A stretch of 64,000 nt of DNA from Brugia malayi (GCF_000002995.4 NW_025062479.1:11327721-11391720), one strand, 5' to 3'. Positions 35,678 to 52,765 are shown, numbered from the stretch's first letter. Notes: generated from the sequence alone by a model not told the origin. Translations and numbers: made by a program.

Positions 35678-38221
35678 CCTAATTTTTGCATAAATCCAAT
35701 GGAGTTCTCATTTGTTTTTGAAATCATTAATAAATTTTGAAGCATAACAGGGGAAGAAAGTCTTCCGTCAATAATGTATAATAGTTTTCAGTTAATCAAG
35801 TATAAAATAGAAAGTATCAATTAACTTATTCATGCATTACATACACTTATAAACAATTTAAAAAATTTGGTTAATTGAATTCCTTCCGTAATTTCCTTAC
35901 AATTTTTTTTTTTTTTTTTTTTTTTTTTTGAATGCTTAATTGATTTAAAACGATAACAACATACAGTATCACCTTTGGAGGGAATAACAAAAGGGATTTT
36001 TTTCCTTTCATTCATACTTCAAAATCTACCAATTTTTTTTTCTTCTTTTGTTTCTGTTTAAATGTGGAATTTCTATGCTACTCTTTCACCATTATGAAAT
36101 GATTTATTCAAAAAAGTAAAAAAAAAAAGTACGGAAATACTTTCCTCCTGCACTTATTTTTCATTTTATTTATATAATTACGTAAATGCATTAATAAATG
36201 ATATTACATAAATGGAATTATTTCTTAAATGAAATGAGCTAGTGATGGGAAATTTTGCTAAAATTTAGCAAATTTTACTTTTAATATAAAAAATCAATCT
36301 AAGTCCACAAGTCATAAATTTCAATAATTTTGCTGAAAATCTAATTTTTATACTAAAGTTTAAAATTTAATTCAGCTCAAAATAAGTTAATAGATCAAAA
36401 AAAAAGAAGTAGCACATAAATATTTAAAAAAATAATTTTATATAAATCATTGCAAAGAATCATTATAAAAACAATCCTACACTGAAAGAAAAAGCATTTT
36501 ACAAGTGATATGAAAAAGTATAACTGCATTAAAGTTAATGAACACTTAACCGAATCCATCGTATTACTTTGGGAAATTAGTAGAAACAAATATTGTAATC
36601 TTTCAATAAAATCATTGATTATTTATCAACTTTTTATTTTGAATAGAAAGATTTCATATTAAAATTTCGTAACACCTTAAGATTACGATCTTAAGATCTG
36701 CAATACTTCTTCAGTTATGATCGTTTGAAGAAATCCAGATTTTGAAAGGAATATTAAGGCAATTCATCTATATCTCTATAAACATCTTTGTTAGTTAATC
36801 ATCTGGGAGACTTTTATGCGCATTTATAATTTGTTATTGCATTGCGCACTCGCATCTTCCAAATATTCTGAAGTTTATTAATACTGATGAAGCATCGCGT
36901 ATTCATATCCTCTAAAACCCTCCGAACTCATTAATAAGAAATTTCATTGAAAAGTCACAATATTCATTCCAGGACTTTTCACTATTATTCCAAAAGCATA
37001 CAAATGTTGTCCATTGAGCACTCATAAATTTTTTAATTTCCTTGTAATTTATAATTAACAGAAATCCTTCATATTATTCAATACAAGATTTTATATTCTT
37101 AGCAGGTCCTTTTCTCCAACTACTCAGAGTTTCTTTTTAGTGTATAAATGTGAATACACTATTCCAGAAACTTTATTTAATATATTTGAACTGATTTATC
37201 AAGTAAAAGAATCAGTTTTATTCAAGAGAGATTCATATCAATTTGTATTTTGCTTTTTTAAATAATAACAGCGCCCAATGTAAGCATTTTCAGTAATCAC
37301 TACTACCGCTGCATCATGTAAATTTCACAATTCTTGAAATAATGAACGGTGCAACACATTTCCACTTTGTCAAATTTAATCGTTTTCATGTTTGTATCAA
37401 TGGTATACTGATCAAAAACATTTCATATGTGGAAGATGAAATAGTCTTGTTGACGTTTTTGATCATCAATTTCAAGTAATCGATCACTGTTCATCTACAA
37501 ATTAATTGATATAGTAAATCATAAACGAGCAATATGAAATATAAACGTATCCAAATCAAGAAAAATACGCTTCAGAAAGATGAAAGGAACCGAAACTATT
37601 TTGGTTGGTGAATAATGACCAGAAAACTACAGGTACACCAATCAGTTTTACCATTTTCTTCCTGAATTAATCTAATGATCAACTGAAGCCTAAATCATCC
37701 ATCTATTGCTAGTGATGGTTAACATTGTAAAATGACTGACGATAAATCAAATCTGTTATTCAATTGTAATATACCACAGTGAAAATTCTTAAACTAATGG
37801 TGATAATCATTATTAATATAATCAAAAAATACAAAGTAATAGTGATCGACAAAAATGTAATACTTCTGAAGAATTGAAATGATGAAAATGTATGCAAAAT
37901 GAATTCACTCAACAAAGAAAAAAGAATAATGAAATAAAATTTGCCACTGCTACTATGACTAATGACAGTAAGATAAAAAAAAATGAACTTTACACTGTAC
38001 CACAATTGAATCTTACTCCTGTTAGCAAATAAATCTTTCGACTAGTCAGATGAATGAAAATCATGAATTATTCCCATAATGTCACTAAGAAAAAGGTTCC
38101 AATAATTTCCAATAATGTTACAGCGATTTTCTTGCATAACGTACAGCTAGACGGTTTTGCATAAATAGCTAAACAGGCTAAATCTCATAAAAATTCGGAT
38201 AGAAAAAAAGATAGAGTTACC
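33515..38221. other. Intergenic region between the unknown gene and MTRFR
   Basis: These are 3' flanks of two convergent genes. The region is T-rich on the plus strand up to about 35.2 kb, then strongly AT-rich, with an A run near 35650-35677 and a T run near 35906-35929. Open frames here are hydrophobic or low-complexity and lack splice or family support. I see no gene. Confidence 0.5.
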
Positions 38222-39180
38222 TTATATAGGATTCACATCCAATTCATCACTATCAGAATTACATCGCTCTTGAGCATATATTTTTTTCATTTCACGTATA
38301 ACTGCCCTCTTCCTTTTATTTTTTGCACCTCGTTCACGCTCCATTCGTTCCAATTGAGCATCATATGAATTTTCGCCGTTCAAATGTCGATCTACTGCAT
38401 GTTTTAACCTGTAGCATTTTTAGTTCAAACTGAAAAATATGAAAATATGCAAAGACTTCATACTTTCACAGAATTGTAACATTCTGTCGAGATACTTGAA
38501 AAGAGATACAATATGATTAATCCTATGCATAATTTGACGTCCATCCCTAATCAAAATAAACACCCCCCCGGAATCTTCCGACAAAACTTATAAACCACAT
38601 TAAAATTTCTTTCTTAAAAAAAAATCTAAAAACAACTTTGAACAGAAGGCAAACCATCTAAGCGCCTACTCTTCATGAAATCTGTGTTATCGTTGAACGG
38701 ATATTTTCAATCCTTGAATTACATTCCGATCTTTACCTTTCCAGAGCAATCTCAATATTCTCTTGCAGAAGCCTTGACTGATGGACTCGAACAACGACAC
38801 CAGTAGGTACATGCTTGATTGTTACTGCATTTTTTGTCATGTTTACCTTTTGCCCACCAGGACCCCATCCGGAAATAACTTTCTGGAAAATACTATCATA
38901 TGAGTGTGTTCGCATCTAACTTTCCAAAGATGTGTCAACTTGCAGAATAATTATTTTATCTGCATCCTGAAAACTATGAGATACCATATCCTGCACTTAT
39001 ATAACTACACAAACATTATACGAATAACATTTATTATACGAACTAATAACGATAGAATATACTTGCCTGAACACAATCTTCACTTCGTATTACGGGAAAA
39101 ATATAATTCTTTAATCTTTGTTTTGCAGAACTGAACTGCACTGAATTTGTGCGCAACCTAACCGAGCTTCGCACAAACAT
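38222..39180 (-). CDS. Mitochondrial GGQ-domain release-factor-like protein (MTRFR/C12orf65 family)
   Basis: The minus-strand exons are 39180-39067, 38966-38940, 38882-38737 and 38408-38222, giving 157 residues (human MTRFR is 166). The first exon encodes an Arg/Ser-rich, acid-free start (MFVRSSVRLRTNSVQFSS) typical of a mitochondrial presequence. The catalytic core is SGWGPGGQKVN, with GGQ at residues 56-58, followed by VTIKHVPTGVVVRVHQSR. A basic tail (RERGAKNKRKRAVIREMKK) is the kind used for ribosome binding. Family members lack the codon-recognition domains of full release factors and rescue stalled mitochondrial ribosomes by hydrolysing peptidyl-tRNA. Intron 1 has a GC donor (GCAAGT at 39066), exon 2 is a 27-nt microexon, and intron 2 is only 57 bases. 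A trans-splice acceptor lies 3 bases before the ATG. Confidence 0.9.
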
Positions 39181-39195
39181 TGCCTGAATTGGAAA
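39181..39195 (-). promoter_or_regulatory. Probable trans-splice acceptor of the MTRFR mRNA
   Basis: On the minus strand TTTTCCAATTCAG is followed by GCA and then the ATG at 39180. This would leave a 3-base untranslated segment after a spliced leader. The tight spacing supports the start choice. Confidence 0.55.
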
Positions 39196-40722
39196 ATTAC
39201 CCTTTAAATATATTCTTAAAAACAAAGATCTCGAGTAACCGAAAAAAAAAAAAAAAAAAAAAAAAGAAAACTGAAACACCAAACGAAGATCTCAACATGT
39301 CACTTCATTATTTATACTACTTCAATACCCAAGTTCTTCCAAAGTTAATGACTGAATTCTTTTTTTTAACAAATCCCAGACAACAAACACTTCGTCTTTG
39401 ACTTCAAAAAAAAAACGCAATCTCTCAATGTACTTTTTGGATAAATGGTAGTTTACCGTTACACACTACAGCAAACATTATAAATATTACTATGTTATAA
39501 CAAATGCGTAATTGAAAGAGTTATTAGATGTCAAAATCTTACAATATATTGTTGTCAAAATTATATAATCACTTAACAACCTAATCCCACTGTGATAGTT
39601 TAATCATTGAGAATAGCATTTCGATGCTACAGTCAATTAGCATTGCCCAACCACTTAGCACATCATTACATTTCCAGAATCTAACAGGATTGTTAAATCA
39701 TTCAGATCAACTAATTACATCTCTTGATGATGATAGCAAATTCCACAAGGAATAGCTATAAATCAGTTTTCTAGAAATCGTGATACTGTTAACAGTTAAA
39801 CCACCCTGTTTAATAATTATAAGCAATACTAAAAAAAAAGCTGAAATATATGCATACTTGAAATGGATGGTAGTTTTTGATGAATAGGATGACATACTTA
39901 CGACAGTACAATTGATAAATTACTTTCATAACGGAACCAAACTAAATGGCAAAAAAGAAAAATAAAATACCATCAGATTAAAAAAACATGTAAAAATTAC
40001 GCTACGAAACTTTATGTATTTTCAAACAGCTTAAAACAACACTTCAGAACTTGAATTTTTTGCATGTACGAAAAATTGAAACAGAGAGTGAAGTTTTTTT
40101 TTTTGAAAAATGATATATTTTTAGTTTACTGCGAAGAAAAAAATAGTGACGACTTCGAAACAGATTGCTATCGCTATCTAGACGGCTTCATTACATTGTT
40201 ATTTTTTGTTATCCAAAAATGATTCAGCAATTTTTTAAGTCCGTTAAAGGATCATTTCAAGTTAAATAATAATAATGGCCGAGGTAAACGAAACAGCAAT
40301 AACAATATGAAAACAACGCACAACATCCGTCAATGTAGTGAACGAAGACACAGAGATCGTAAAATAATTAACATGCTAGAAAAATTCCAAAAAGTGGAGT
40401 GGAATAAGCAGCATTCCTAAATTTTCCAGACATAATCTACTTTTTGAGGATACATTTTTCATCATGTAATAGTTTTAGTTGCATCAAAAAAATTATTCAC
40501 ATCCACAAAGCAGACAGTTGTGTCCGGAAAGAACATCACTATTTTAGTTGGAAAAGCACCAGTTACTAAGAATATATTGGCTTTAGAAAACGATCTTCAA
40601 AATATTCTGGAAATAGATGTACTAACAAAATCTTAGAAAAAGATGCGAAAATGTTAATACAAAAAAAACTAACAGATTCTCATAAACAAGTTCCATGACC
40701 GTCTACAAAAATAATGACTCCG
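39196..40722. other. Intergenic region between MTRFR and NAMPT
   Basis: The upstream region of MTRFR and the 3' flank of NAMPT, which are co-oriented. It holds an A run at about 39242-39265 but no supported gene. The 1.6-kb spacing is longer than the usual spacing within nematode operons. Confidence 0.45.
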
Positions 40723-40728
40723 TTTATT
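40723..40728 (-). terminator. Probable polyadenylation signal of NAMPT
   Basis: AATAAA on the minus strand lies about 80 bases downstream of the NAMPT stop codon. Confidence 0.5.
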
Positions 40729-40807
40729 TCGCAGGAAAATACGCTGATTTTAAAAGCATACTCATTCCGTAGACTTCACTGAACATATCTGAACACTACA
40801 ACTGTCG

Positions 40808-44568
<3,761 letters not shown>

Positions 44569-44600
44569 CTTGATGCAGTCAAATAAGTATCCCTGAAACT
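44569..44600 (-). promoter_or_regulatory. Probable trans-splice acceptor and short leader of NAMPT
   Basis: On the minus strand an AAGTTTCAG acceptor ends at 44593, leaving a 24-base leader without an ATG before the start at 44568. This supports MESVENVLY as the true N-terminus, a few residues shorter than in vertebrates. Confidence 0.5.
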
Positions 44601-46809
44601 TTAAGATATCACAATATCAACATAAGATACCGACATCAGTTAAAACACATCCCAGAACAACCAATCATCAGACCTCCCAGACCTCTAAATATAAAGATTA
44701 ATGCTATTCAAGTTATTATCACGGCCTAAATTACACAATCGTTAAATCCCTTTTGTCACTGGAAAGATTTTACGATTGGCTTGAATTGTTTTTATTAAAG
44801 CTAACAAATCGGAGAACTGGTTTTCAATCTTCCAACCGGAAATTCTATCTCATTGTAGAATAATCAAATTTTGGTAGGAGTAATGGAATTTTGATTTTGA
44901 AATGGTAAATTGAATGATAAAATGAAATCAAGATAAACTTCAGCTTTCGGAGTGATTACGTTAGTGTGTTCCATTTACAGTGATATCAGATTTCATGAAA
45001 ATGTTGTGTGGCATAGCTGCTTATTCTATTCCAGTGAATCATCAAATTACATTGATAAATGCGTTTTTTTTTTTTAATAATTTAGAAGAATTAATTACGT
45101 AAATATTAATAAAATGTTAGCCAAATGGCCAACTAATCTATTTCAAAAACTTCAAAAAGCTTAGTTGAATAAACTGATAATGGAACAATTTACATAATAT
45201 TTGTAGTGATTCATCAGGAAGAGATTATTTCGACCAATTTATTGTTTAATCTGATTGCTTGTTTTTTCCATCTTTAGAATTCTAAACTGAGCATTCATTT
45301 TCAGATTTCAAATTCAAATAAAAATGAAGAGCTATTGAGAGTGACAAATTTCTTATCACGGTATAATCTTACAGTATTAACAAACAATAAAAGTTCAATA
45401 TGTTTATATTATTAGAGTTTTGCTATAAATGGAATATGGAATATGATTTTTACATATGATTTCTCAGCATTCTTTCAATAATGCAAACTACTTTTTCTTT
45501 TCCTTCTTTTTTATAAGAGCAATAACAAAACTAGAACATTTTGCAAGAAGAAAAAAAAAAAAAAAAAACATTTGAAACAGTTAAAATAAGTGAAATAAGC
45601 AAACTATGATTCAAATAAAGAAATATGATACAAAAAGAAAATTATCAAAAAACAGTCAAAAAAAAAAAAGAAAAGCAAGAACTTCTACTGCTTTTCTTGT
45701 TTTTTTTTTTTTTTTTCTTTTCAAAAATACCACAATATCTGTTTAATTTATTCATATTTTCAGAATTCTTTTTCAAATAAGGACTTCAATAAAAGTAACG
45801 GATGACAATTATAGCAAGAATGGTATGTATCAAGAGACATTTTAATAGATGTGAGTGAATGATAATGTTGAAGGACGTTAGAGTAGAAATGATGGAACTT
45901 TCATGACAGTATTTACTGCACTCCGAACTTCTCGTTAACCCGCAATGGGATGAGCATTCCAACTGTGTTGAAAATGTATTTTTGCAATGCTGTAAAGTTA
46001 AGAGAACAACATATGTGTCCTAATCACAATAATTATCATACATTTAATCAATTTATGTCAGCATCCTATCAATAAAACACATCAAGTACCACTTTCTCTT
46101 TTTTTTTTCTTTTTTTCGATGAAAAAAGAAACATAAATATAATTTAATTGATCGATTTTCATGATACGAACACAATACGGCCCGAATCTTTTTTTTTTTC
46201 TTTAGTCAAAATAAGAAACTTCTCATAAATTGGATATAAAAATTTTGGAAGAGATAAAAAAAAAAAAACATTCTATGCAAGTTATATCAAAAGCAGATCG
46301 TTTATCACAACACCAACGATACAAATTTGAAAATGGACATAAAAACAGAGCACCAAGATTTCAAATGTAATAAATACAGGTTTTCTAAACAATAAGAGAA
46401 ATATTGGCAACATTTCGAGATGCTATTCTCCTAATGTGTTCAGAAAACAAAAAAGAGGAAAATAACGAATAACGAAAACAGCGGAAAAGATGTATCGGTA
46501 CACGAATTATGACCAAAGACGTGACAAAAATAGCGCACCAAAGATTACATTCTAACTATGCAACCAACCATCGTCCTATTCATAATCACGCTTTCAAATC
46601 AGCGAAAACAATCAGTGCGCAAAGCAAATGAAAGTGTTGAAAGAATTTTATTTGCAAGTGTTCGAAAAAATGCAAATACGTTGTTCAATATGAATTATAA
46701 AAATATAATAATAAAAGGTGATTATCTCTTATTAATAACATCTGTTCTATAACAAGATAGAAAGAATTACATATCACAAACTTGTGGATAACACCACATT
46801 TTCAATAAA
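44601..46809. other. Intergenic region between NAMPT and riboflavin kinase
   Basis: No gene is seen. The stretch is AT-rich with several A and T runs. A hairpin lies at about 45657-45718: A-run plus agaaaagc, a 13-base loop, then gcttttct and a T run. It contains the promoter of NAMPT and the 3' flank of riboflavin kinase. Confidence 0.5.
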
Positions 46810-48416
46810 TCACTGCGAAAAGAAATTTGATTTTTTGTAGACCATCATTTCGGGAGCTGATAACAAACTCTCTGCCAGTGCCACATCATTATTTATGGCT
46901 GTTTTTAGCTCATCTAAAAACTTGTAGATTCAGTATCTTTCACTGCTCATTTTTGTGATAATGGTGTAATGTTTGCAAAGGAAATAATCGATAACGTTTT
47001 GCAGTGGAAATTTGGTTAAAAAAAAAGAATGAAAAGAACAGGAAAAACAAAAAGATAACCCAAAGAATTAAATGCAACCATAGGACGCAAAAAACCAACT
47101 AAAACAGCACGGACTTCGGCACCATAGAAATCTTCCTGGAAATCATGAAGTATATGGACTTCCTGAAATGGCATAAAATGATTACTACTATCTTTTCGGA
47201 CAATCAACACATCAAATAATAATATCTGAAACATTTGGAAACGGCAATAATGTTTAACTGCTGAGAGAGAAAAATTTATGGAAATATGTGTATTGCACAC
47301 AACATACAATTGTTTTCCGTTCATTTTTGAAGTGTGGATTCCATCCGATGCTAGTTACCATTCCATATACTTCACCACGGTTGACATTTGCAAACCCATA
47401 AAAGACGCCACATGGAAAATGAGGAGGTAGGCATAAAATGACATTGTCATCCATATTTGCTGCAGATATTTAACTCTAACTCATTCACAAAATGGAATAA
47501 CAAATTTCAAATGAAAGATAATAACATATTTCTGTGTTAGGAATGCAGTATTATTTTGACTATTTCATACTAAAAATATTCAATATTTAGACAGCTGAAA
47601 TAAAATTAAAATAAGTAATTTGATTTTTCATACGGTGACAGCAAGTTCAGAAATCTATTACTCTGAAAGGATTACATCTGTATTATATATCCCAAATTAC
47701 AAAAAACATCGACAAAAAAAAATTTCAGAAAATTTACACAGAAAACACAATTACAGATGTTATAAACGACTGATGTTCCTTGACTCGAAGAACACAAGAA
47801 TTCCAAGGCTTTCCGTCATTTTCACTCCATCTTTCCTTTTCTATATTTTATCAGATTGCATGAAGATTTACGAAATTTTACTTATGTTTTCGGTCATAAA
47901 TTTAATTCGGTTAATTTCCGCTATATTTCTGTAATATAATACGAACTCTACCGAATCCAATTCATTATCATCTAATTTTGATCAACAGAGAAAGCAACAA
48001 TAAAATCGTCGAACCGTACCAGTAGGACAACCTAGCTTTCGACCACCGCGACCAAATCCAACAACAACAATTCCACGAAAATAATAGGGATAAAGATCTA
48101 GAAAAAATAACCGTAATGTCTTTTATTGGATGCATGTAAAATCAACAAGTATGAAAAACAAGAATAAAGTGTATAGAAACAATGGGAATGAAATTCATTA
48201 AACTTAAAACAGCAAATGAAATCCATGTATAACGATGAATTCTAACCTACACAATGTATCCATCGCAAACAAAATTGTCATACTACATATAACAGTTAAA
48301 TTTAGGCTGGATTTTCAAAACTTACCATCTGTCGAACCGCCAACTGCTTCATCTCTATTTGAATCATTCATAATAGTTTTGGAATTCCTGTTGCAGTTAG
48401 CTTGATTCGGAATCAT
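46810..48416 (-). CDS. rfk: Riboflavin kinase (flavokinase)
   Basis: The minus-strand exons are 48416-48326, 48097-48020, 47459-47308, 47162-47060 and 46913-46810, giving 175 residues. The enzyme phosphorylates riboflavin with ATP to give FMN (EC 2.7.1.26), the first step to FMN and FAD. The single flavokinase beta-barrel domain is complete: YYFRGIVVVGFGRGGRKLG, then CPTAN (PTAN at 55-58, the Mg-ATP-binding motif), GVFYGFANV, TSIGWNPHFKN, and KTIEVHILHDFQEDFYG with the catalytic Glu at 108. The C-terminus LKTAINNDVALAESLL to YKKSNFFSQ matches the family helix. The N-terminus is about 20 residues longer than in human if translation begins at 48416. A second in-frame ATG at 48370 is possible. 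An acceptor-like CGCAG at 48469 may receive a spliced leader. NAMPT, another cofactor enzyme, lies downstream on the same strand. Confidence 0.95.
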
Positions 48417-48953
48417 TCCTAACTTTCGTTTTCTTCCTTTTATAAATGGCTACAAGATAACTTCCTCTCTGCGACAATACTAATCCTGAAAATGAAAGCC
48501 TAACTTTTTCTCTCATAAAAGAATTGAAGACTGACAAAATAAAGTGATATTTAACTCTTTCTGGTACTATTTAAGTTTCAATATTCAATTAATAAGACTA
48601 TACAAAACAAATTCATGTCTACTACATCAAAAGTTTAAGATATTAATACAAATGTACAATAAAAGTTTGAATATTCAACAAATATTCTGTTCTGATTTAA
48701 CATATAACTATGAATTGTATACGTCTCACGTACAATAATGTTAATTGAAATTCAAAATTCAATAAAAAACCCATTTAGTCTATTAATTTGAAACTTATGT
48801 GTTCCTCATATTCAATCAAATAAATAAAAACAAAAAATAAATAAATAGATAAAAGAGTAGCAAAAGACAACCAAACATAATTTTCAAACAAGCTTTGTCA
48901 AAATGGCAGAAGAATTTACCATTGTTGCGTAACGACACCTCGCGGGAGTCAAA
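48417..48953. promoter_or_regulatory. Divergent intergenic region shared by riboflavin kinase and NF-YB
   Basis: The two start codons are 537 bases apart and point away from each other, so this stretch must hold both promoters. It is AT-rich, and I see no clear TATA box or CCAAT box. No trans-splice acceptor was seen just before the NF-YB ATG. Confidence 0.45.
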
Positions 48954-51900
48954 ATGCTGAGACTTCTGTTTCAGTGAGTTCTTATGACAATTTTTCTTTT
49001 TACTTTACAACTGGGCATGTTTGTATTATTATTTCGTCACATTTTTCGTATAATCCATCATTGTCTTCTTTTTTTTCTTCCTTTTTTTGCTTGTTCGTTT
49101 ATCAATTTGGTGAAGAAAAATAACTTTAGGAGGATATTGTTGGAATGAATAGTTTGATTTTATGCTTCATTGTTTTTTTTTTTTCTTTTCCATATCTATT
49201 ATCAGTAATTATACTCATTATAATCTCTAATACTGGATATTTCTTTGAATTGAGAATGAATTTTTCAGAAATGATTCATTCATGCGTATTTGTATGATAT
49301 GTAAAACGTTATTTTGTATAGTATGTAAAAATTCGTTCATGCGTATTTGTATAGTATGTAAAACGTTTTGATTTATTGATTTTGTTATAGGTCAGCTATT
49401 ATGATCAATGAAGGTGATGGTAATAATTACCTGAGTAAGTATTCCCAAGATGCTGGTACTTGTAGAGGTGAAAATAGCACAACTGAGGTGGGTTTTTAAA
49501 ATGAAATTTTCATTTTTATATTTGAAACGAGAAATCATCTGTAATCTGTGTTAGTAATTATATGCATTTTTCAAATTGTCTTGTCCGACATATAACTAAG
49601 TTTGAAGTAGGGTAATGAATTGCGTTGAATGTTTCAGATATGCTAATATTTCTGCCATTGTCATTTTTTTTTCTTTCTTTTTTTTGCATTTCCGTATACG
49701 GATTAAAAATTATGAGAAAGTTTTGGTTGTCTGAATTTGTAACCGTAAATTTTTTCTTTTTTTTGAAAAAAATGGTGTTAAATGAATCAAAGGAGGGGAG
49801 AGAATGGAGGGTAAAGATTAAGCGAGGGATGATGTGGCGATGGTTAGCTTTGGGAGTAGAAGTAAAACTCATAACATATATATAATAAAAATGAATATGG
49901 ATAATGTTTTGACTCTCTATTGCAGTTTAAACACCTTCTTTCTCACTTTTCAGATAGTGTTTCTAAGCCAATTTCAGGGCTGCAATGTGGACAGGATCGT
50001 GTCAGATGCTAATAACGCAGAACAAGAGATTATCATGAGTCGGAAACCAATTCTAGAGCAAGATCGTTTCCTTCCCATTGGTATGCATATTCTTTTATGG
50101 TGATATGAGTATCTATAAATGGATATTAATATATTGCGTTTTGAGTATATTCTGACCACATACCATATAATTTCCTTATAGCAAATATATCCCGGTTGAT
50201 GAAAAATGTGATCCCTCGTTCCGGAAAAGTTGCCAAGGATGCAAAAGAATGCGTGCAGGAATGTGTCTCCGAGTTTATTTCTTTTATTACATCCGAAGCC
50301 TGCGATCGTTGCCTTAATGCAAGTGTATTTTCCGTTTATTTTAAGAATAAATAAGTAAATGTTCTGCTTTATTTCAGAGAGGTTTTCTGTTCTGCTTTAT
50401 TTCTTAAACCGTGATAGTGTATCATTCAAAATTGAGATAAATGGAGACTTGCAGATAATGTTATAATCCGAAAATTAAGGAGTTTCATTGGGTTGTCATC
50501 AGTTTATTTCATGTTGAAATTATGCTAGCTGTGGAATAGCATTTCTTTGTCTATTTCTTTGTTTCTGAAATTGAGATTTGCAGGAGAAAAGGAAAACGAT
50601 AACAGGTGAAGACATTATTGGAGCTTTTGCTACTCTTGGTTTTGACAATTATGTGGAACCGCTGAACGCTTACGTGAGGAAGTACGTAAATTTTATCCTA
50701 TTTTCACCATTCTTTCCAAGATGATATTGAATACAAAAGATGGTAAATGGTACGTTATTCTGTGTATATACTTCCAGTCATTCCAGATTTCGGGAAGCTT
50801 TTCGTACTGATCGTAGTAGCACTGAAACACTTCTTGTTGAACCTTCAGGATCTCTTGCTTCCTTTACGGTTGGTTTTCTTAAAAATTATTTTTCATTTCT
50901 CTTACAAACTAGTTATTTTCAGTCTTTTTCCTACTGTCAGAAAATCCTTAATTCTAGCAGAAAATAAGTGTTCGTGAATCGAATCAGTCCACTTCTTCTG
51001 GTGTTTTTACCATCCAGAATGAACCAGTACCATCCTCAAGTGCATGTGCTCCTCAAATTATTTTTGCAAGTATGAAGTATTTTATTTTTTCAAGGTACTT
51101 CTGACTTAGCCTCCTATTAATTGCGGTTTCAAGATGAGCAATTCCACCAAATATAGTTTTGAATAGACCAAATAGAATTTTCAAGAATATTGGAACTTTC
51201 TATAGTGAATACGATTTCAATTTTTATAGGCGAAGAAGATCCAGATGGTTCAATACGAGTGATGAGTACAGGCAACGTGCAGCATTTGCAACTTTTGATG
51301 GATCCCGCTACTGGCCAACACTATATTAATGTGCAAAATCCTAATGGCACTCAACAACTTCTACCTGTGCAGGTAAATCTGCATAATTATAAATGTGCTT
51401 TTTTAAAACTGATTTTTTATTCCTTTAAACCTGACAGATTTATCTGAATTTTTGTAGACAGCAATTCTGCAGGTAACGACAGTTGCTGATTCTTCTGCCA
51501 CGCCACTAACCCTAGCTTGTCCGGAAGTGCAGAATCTAACAGATGGTAAAACGGCTGACAAAGAACTGCTTAATTTCTCGACAAAAACTGAATTTCCGCC
51601 GTTATCGAAATCTGAAAATATAGCTTCGACGTCGTACAAAGAGTTAAGTTGTTCTGTCAAGTGAATTTAGCACATCAGCACTGGATTTTCAAAGTGACAT
51701 GTAAATTACCAACATCAATAGTTCATTCCGGTGGTTCACCGTCTTTTTGTAATGGCATTAATACGGATCAAACATAACTTTTATGGATTTCTAAAAAAGC
51801 ACATTTTTTAAAGCATAAAACCAACCCCTTTGAGTCTCTCTGTGATTAGATTCATTATAATTCCACTTTGTATTCCTTTCAAGTTTTCAGTAAGATTTTT

Positions 51901-52765
51901 CCACCTTAACGCAGAAAGTGTTCTGTTTTAGGTGTCGCAGGTTACACGACATACTGGGGAACAATCTAGGAGTAGTATCACCTATGGACTGAAGCATAGT
52001 TCCTCTGGCCTTTCGACAGAAAACCAGCACAAACAGCAGGTGCCATATGTTGGTAATGTTGGATCGTTCGGACATCATCAAAGTAATAGTGGTACTGCTG
52101 ATAGTAGTAATCGGGAGCCACCAAGGAAGCGGTCTCATGAGAGTGTTGATTATATTAGCTTTGAGTGAGTATGCATCATTTCATCGAACTTTAAGTATTT
52201 ATTTTGTTTAGTGGATTTGGTCAAAGTTGAGAAACCGATCGACCACTTTATCTTATTATTTCTATATTTCTTTTCCTTTTCTCCTGTTCTTTTCTTACCC
52301 TCCATCTTAAGCCTTGCAACCATTCCTCTGCCTCTTGCCTCCACATTTCTTCCACTTCCTTCTGCTGAGCAACACTATCTTTTCTCTATTTTTTCTCCTC
52401 AAAAACAATTTCTTCCATCTTTGAATTTTTATTACCTTTTGTGTTACAGTTTTTTTTTTTTTTTGTCTTAATGTCTTCTTAAAGTCATTTGAAATCCTTC
52501 CAAATGCTTTCTTCAGCAGGAAGAGGAGCTGGCGTCATTCATTTCTGTCTTCATTTAAAAAATGCTTATAATTTAAATCTTTTGCTCTATATCTAATAGC
52601 AATTTTTGTTGGATACATGCTAAATGTTTATTTTTTCTCCTGGTACTTATGATGACGTGTATACGATGATATTATGATTCGTTTTCTCTTCGGCGATATT
52701 TTAAATTTAATTTATTTCACAGGTATGTGAAAGTTCGTCATGGATCGTATTTTCAAGAATACTAG
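48954..52765 (+). CDS. nfyb-1: NF-YB, histone-fold subunit of the CCAAT-binding factor NF-Y
   Basis: The exons are 48954-48973, 49391-49487, 49954-50080, 50182-50318, 50584-50681, 50787-50868, 50961-51069, 51230-51372, 51458-51472, 51932-52164 and 52723-52765, giving 367 residues for the longest isoform. The conserved core is at about residues 75-167: [20 protein letters not shown], then [20 protein letters not shown], then [20 protein letters not shown] and [17 protein letters not shown]. This is the NF-YB histone fold that pairs with NF-YC and recruits NF-YA to CCAAT boxes in the nucleus. The rest is Ser/Gln/Thr-rich and acidic, as expected of activation regions. Intron 4 must use a GC donor (GCAAGT at 50319) to keep the exact family alignment. 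Alternative 3' ends are likely: exon 9 can read through to TGA at 51662-51664, or act as a 15-nt microexon. The symbol follows the C. elegans name. Confidence 0.93.
49279..49367. repeat. Tandem direct repeat in NF-YB intron 1
   Basis: Copies of about 32 bases, ttcatgcgtatttgtat followed by atgtaaaacgtt, lie at 49279-49310 and 49336-49367, period 57, differing at two or three positions. A partial copy of the second half lies between them. Confidence 0.75.
51458..51664 (+). CDS. Alternative read-through terminal exon of NF-YB
   Basis: From the acceptor at 51457 the frame stays open past the internal GTAACG donor at 51473 and ends at TGA 51662-51664. It adds a 68-residue Ser/Thr/Lys-rich tail that starts [19 protein letters not shown]. 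Its base composition looks coding. It would replace the tail encoded by the exons at 51932 and 52723. Confidence 0.5.
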   Translation, partial: TAILQVTTVADSSATPLTLACPEVQNLTDGKTADKELLNFSTKTEFPPLSKSENIASTSYKELSCSVK

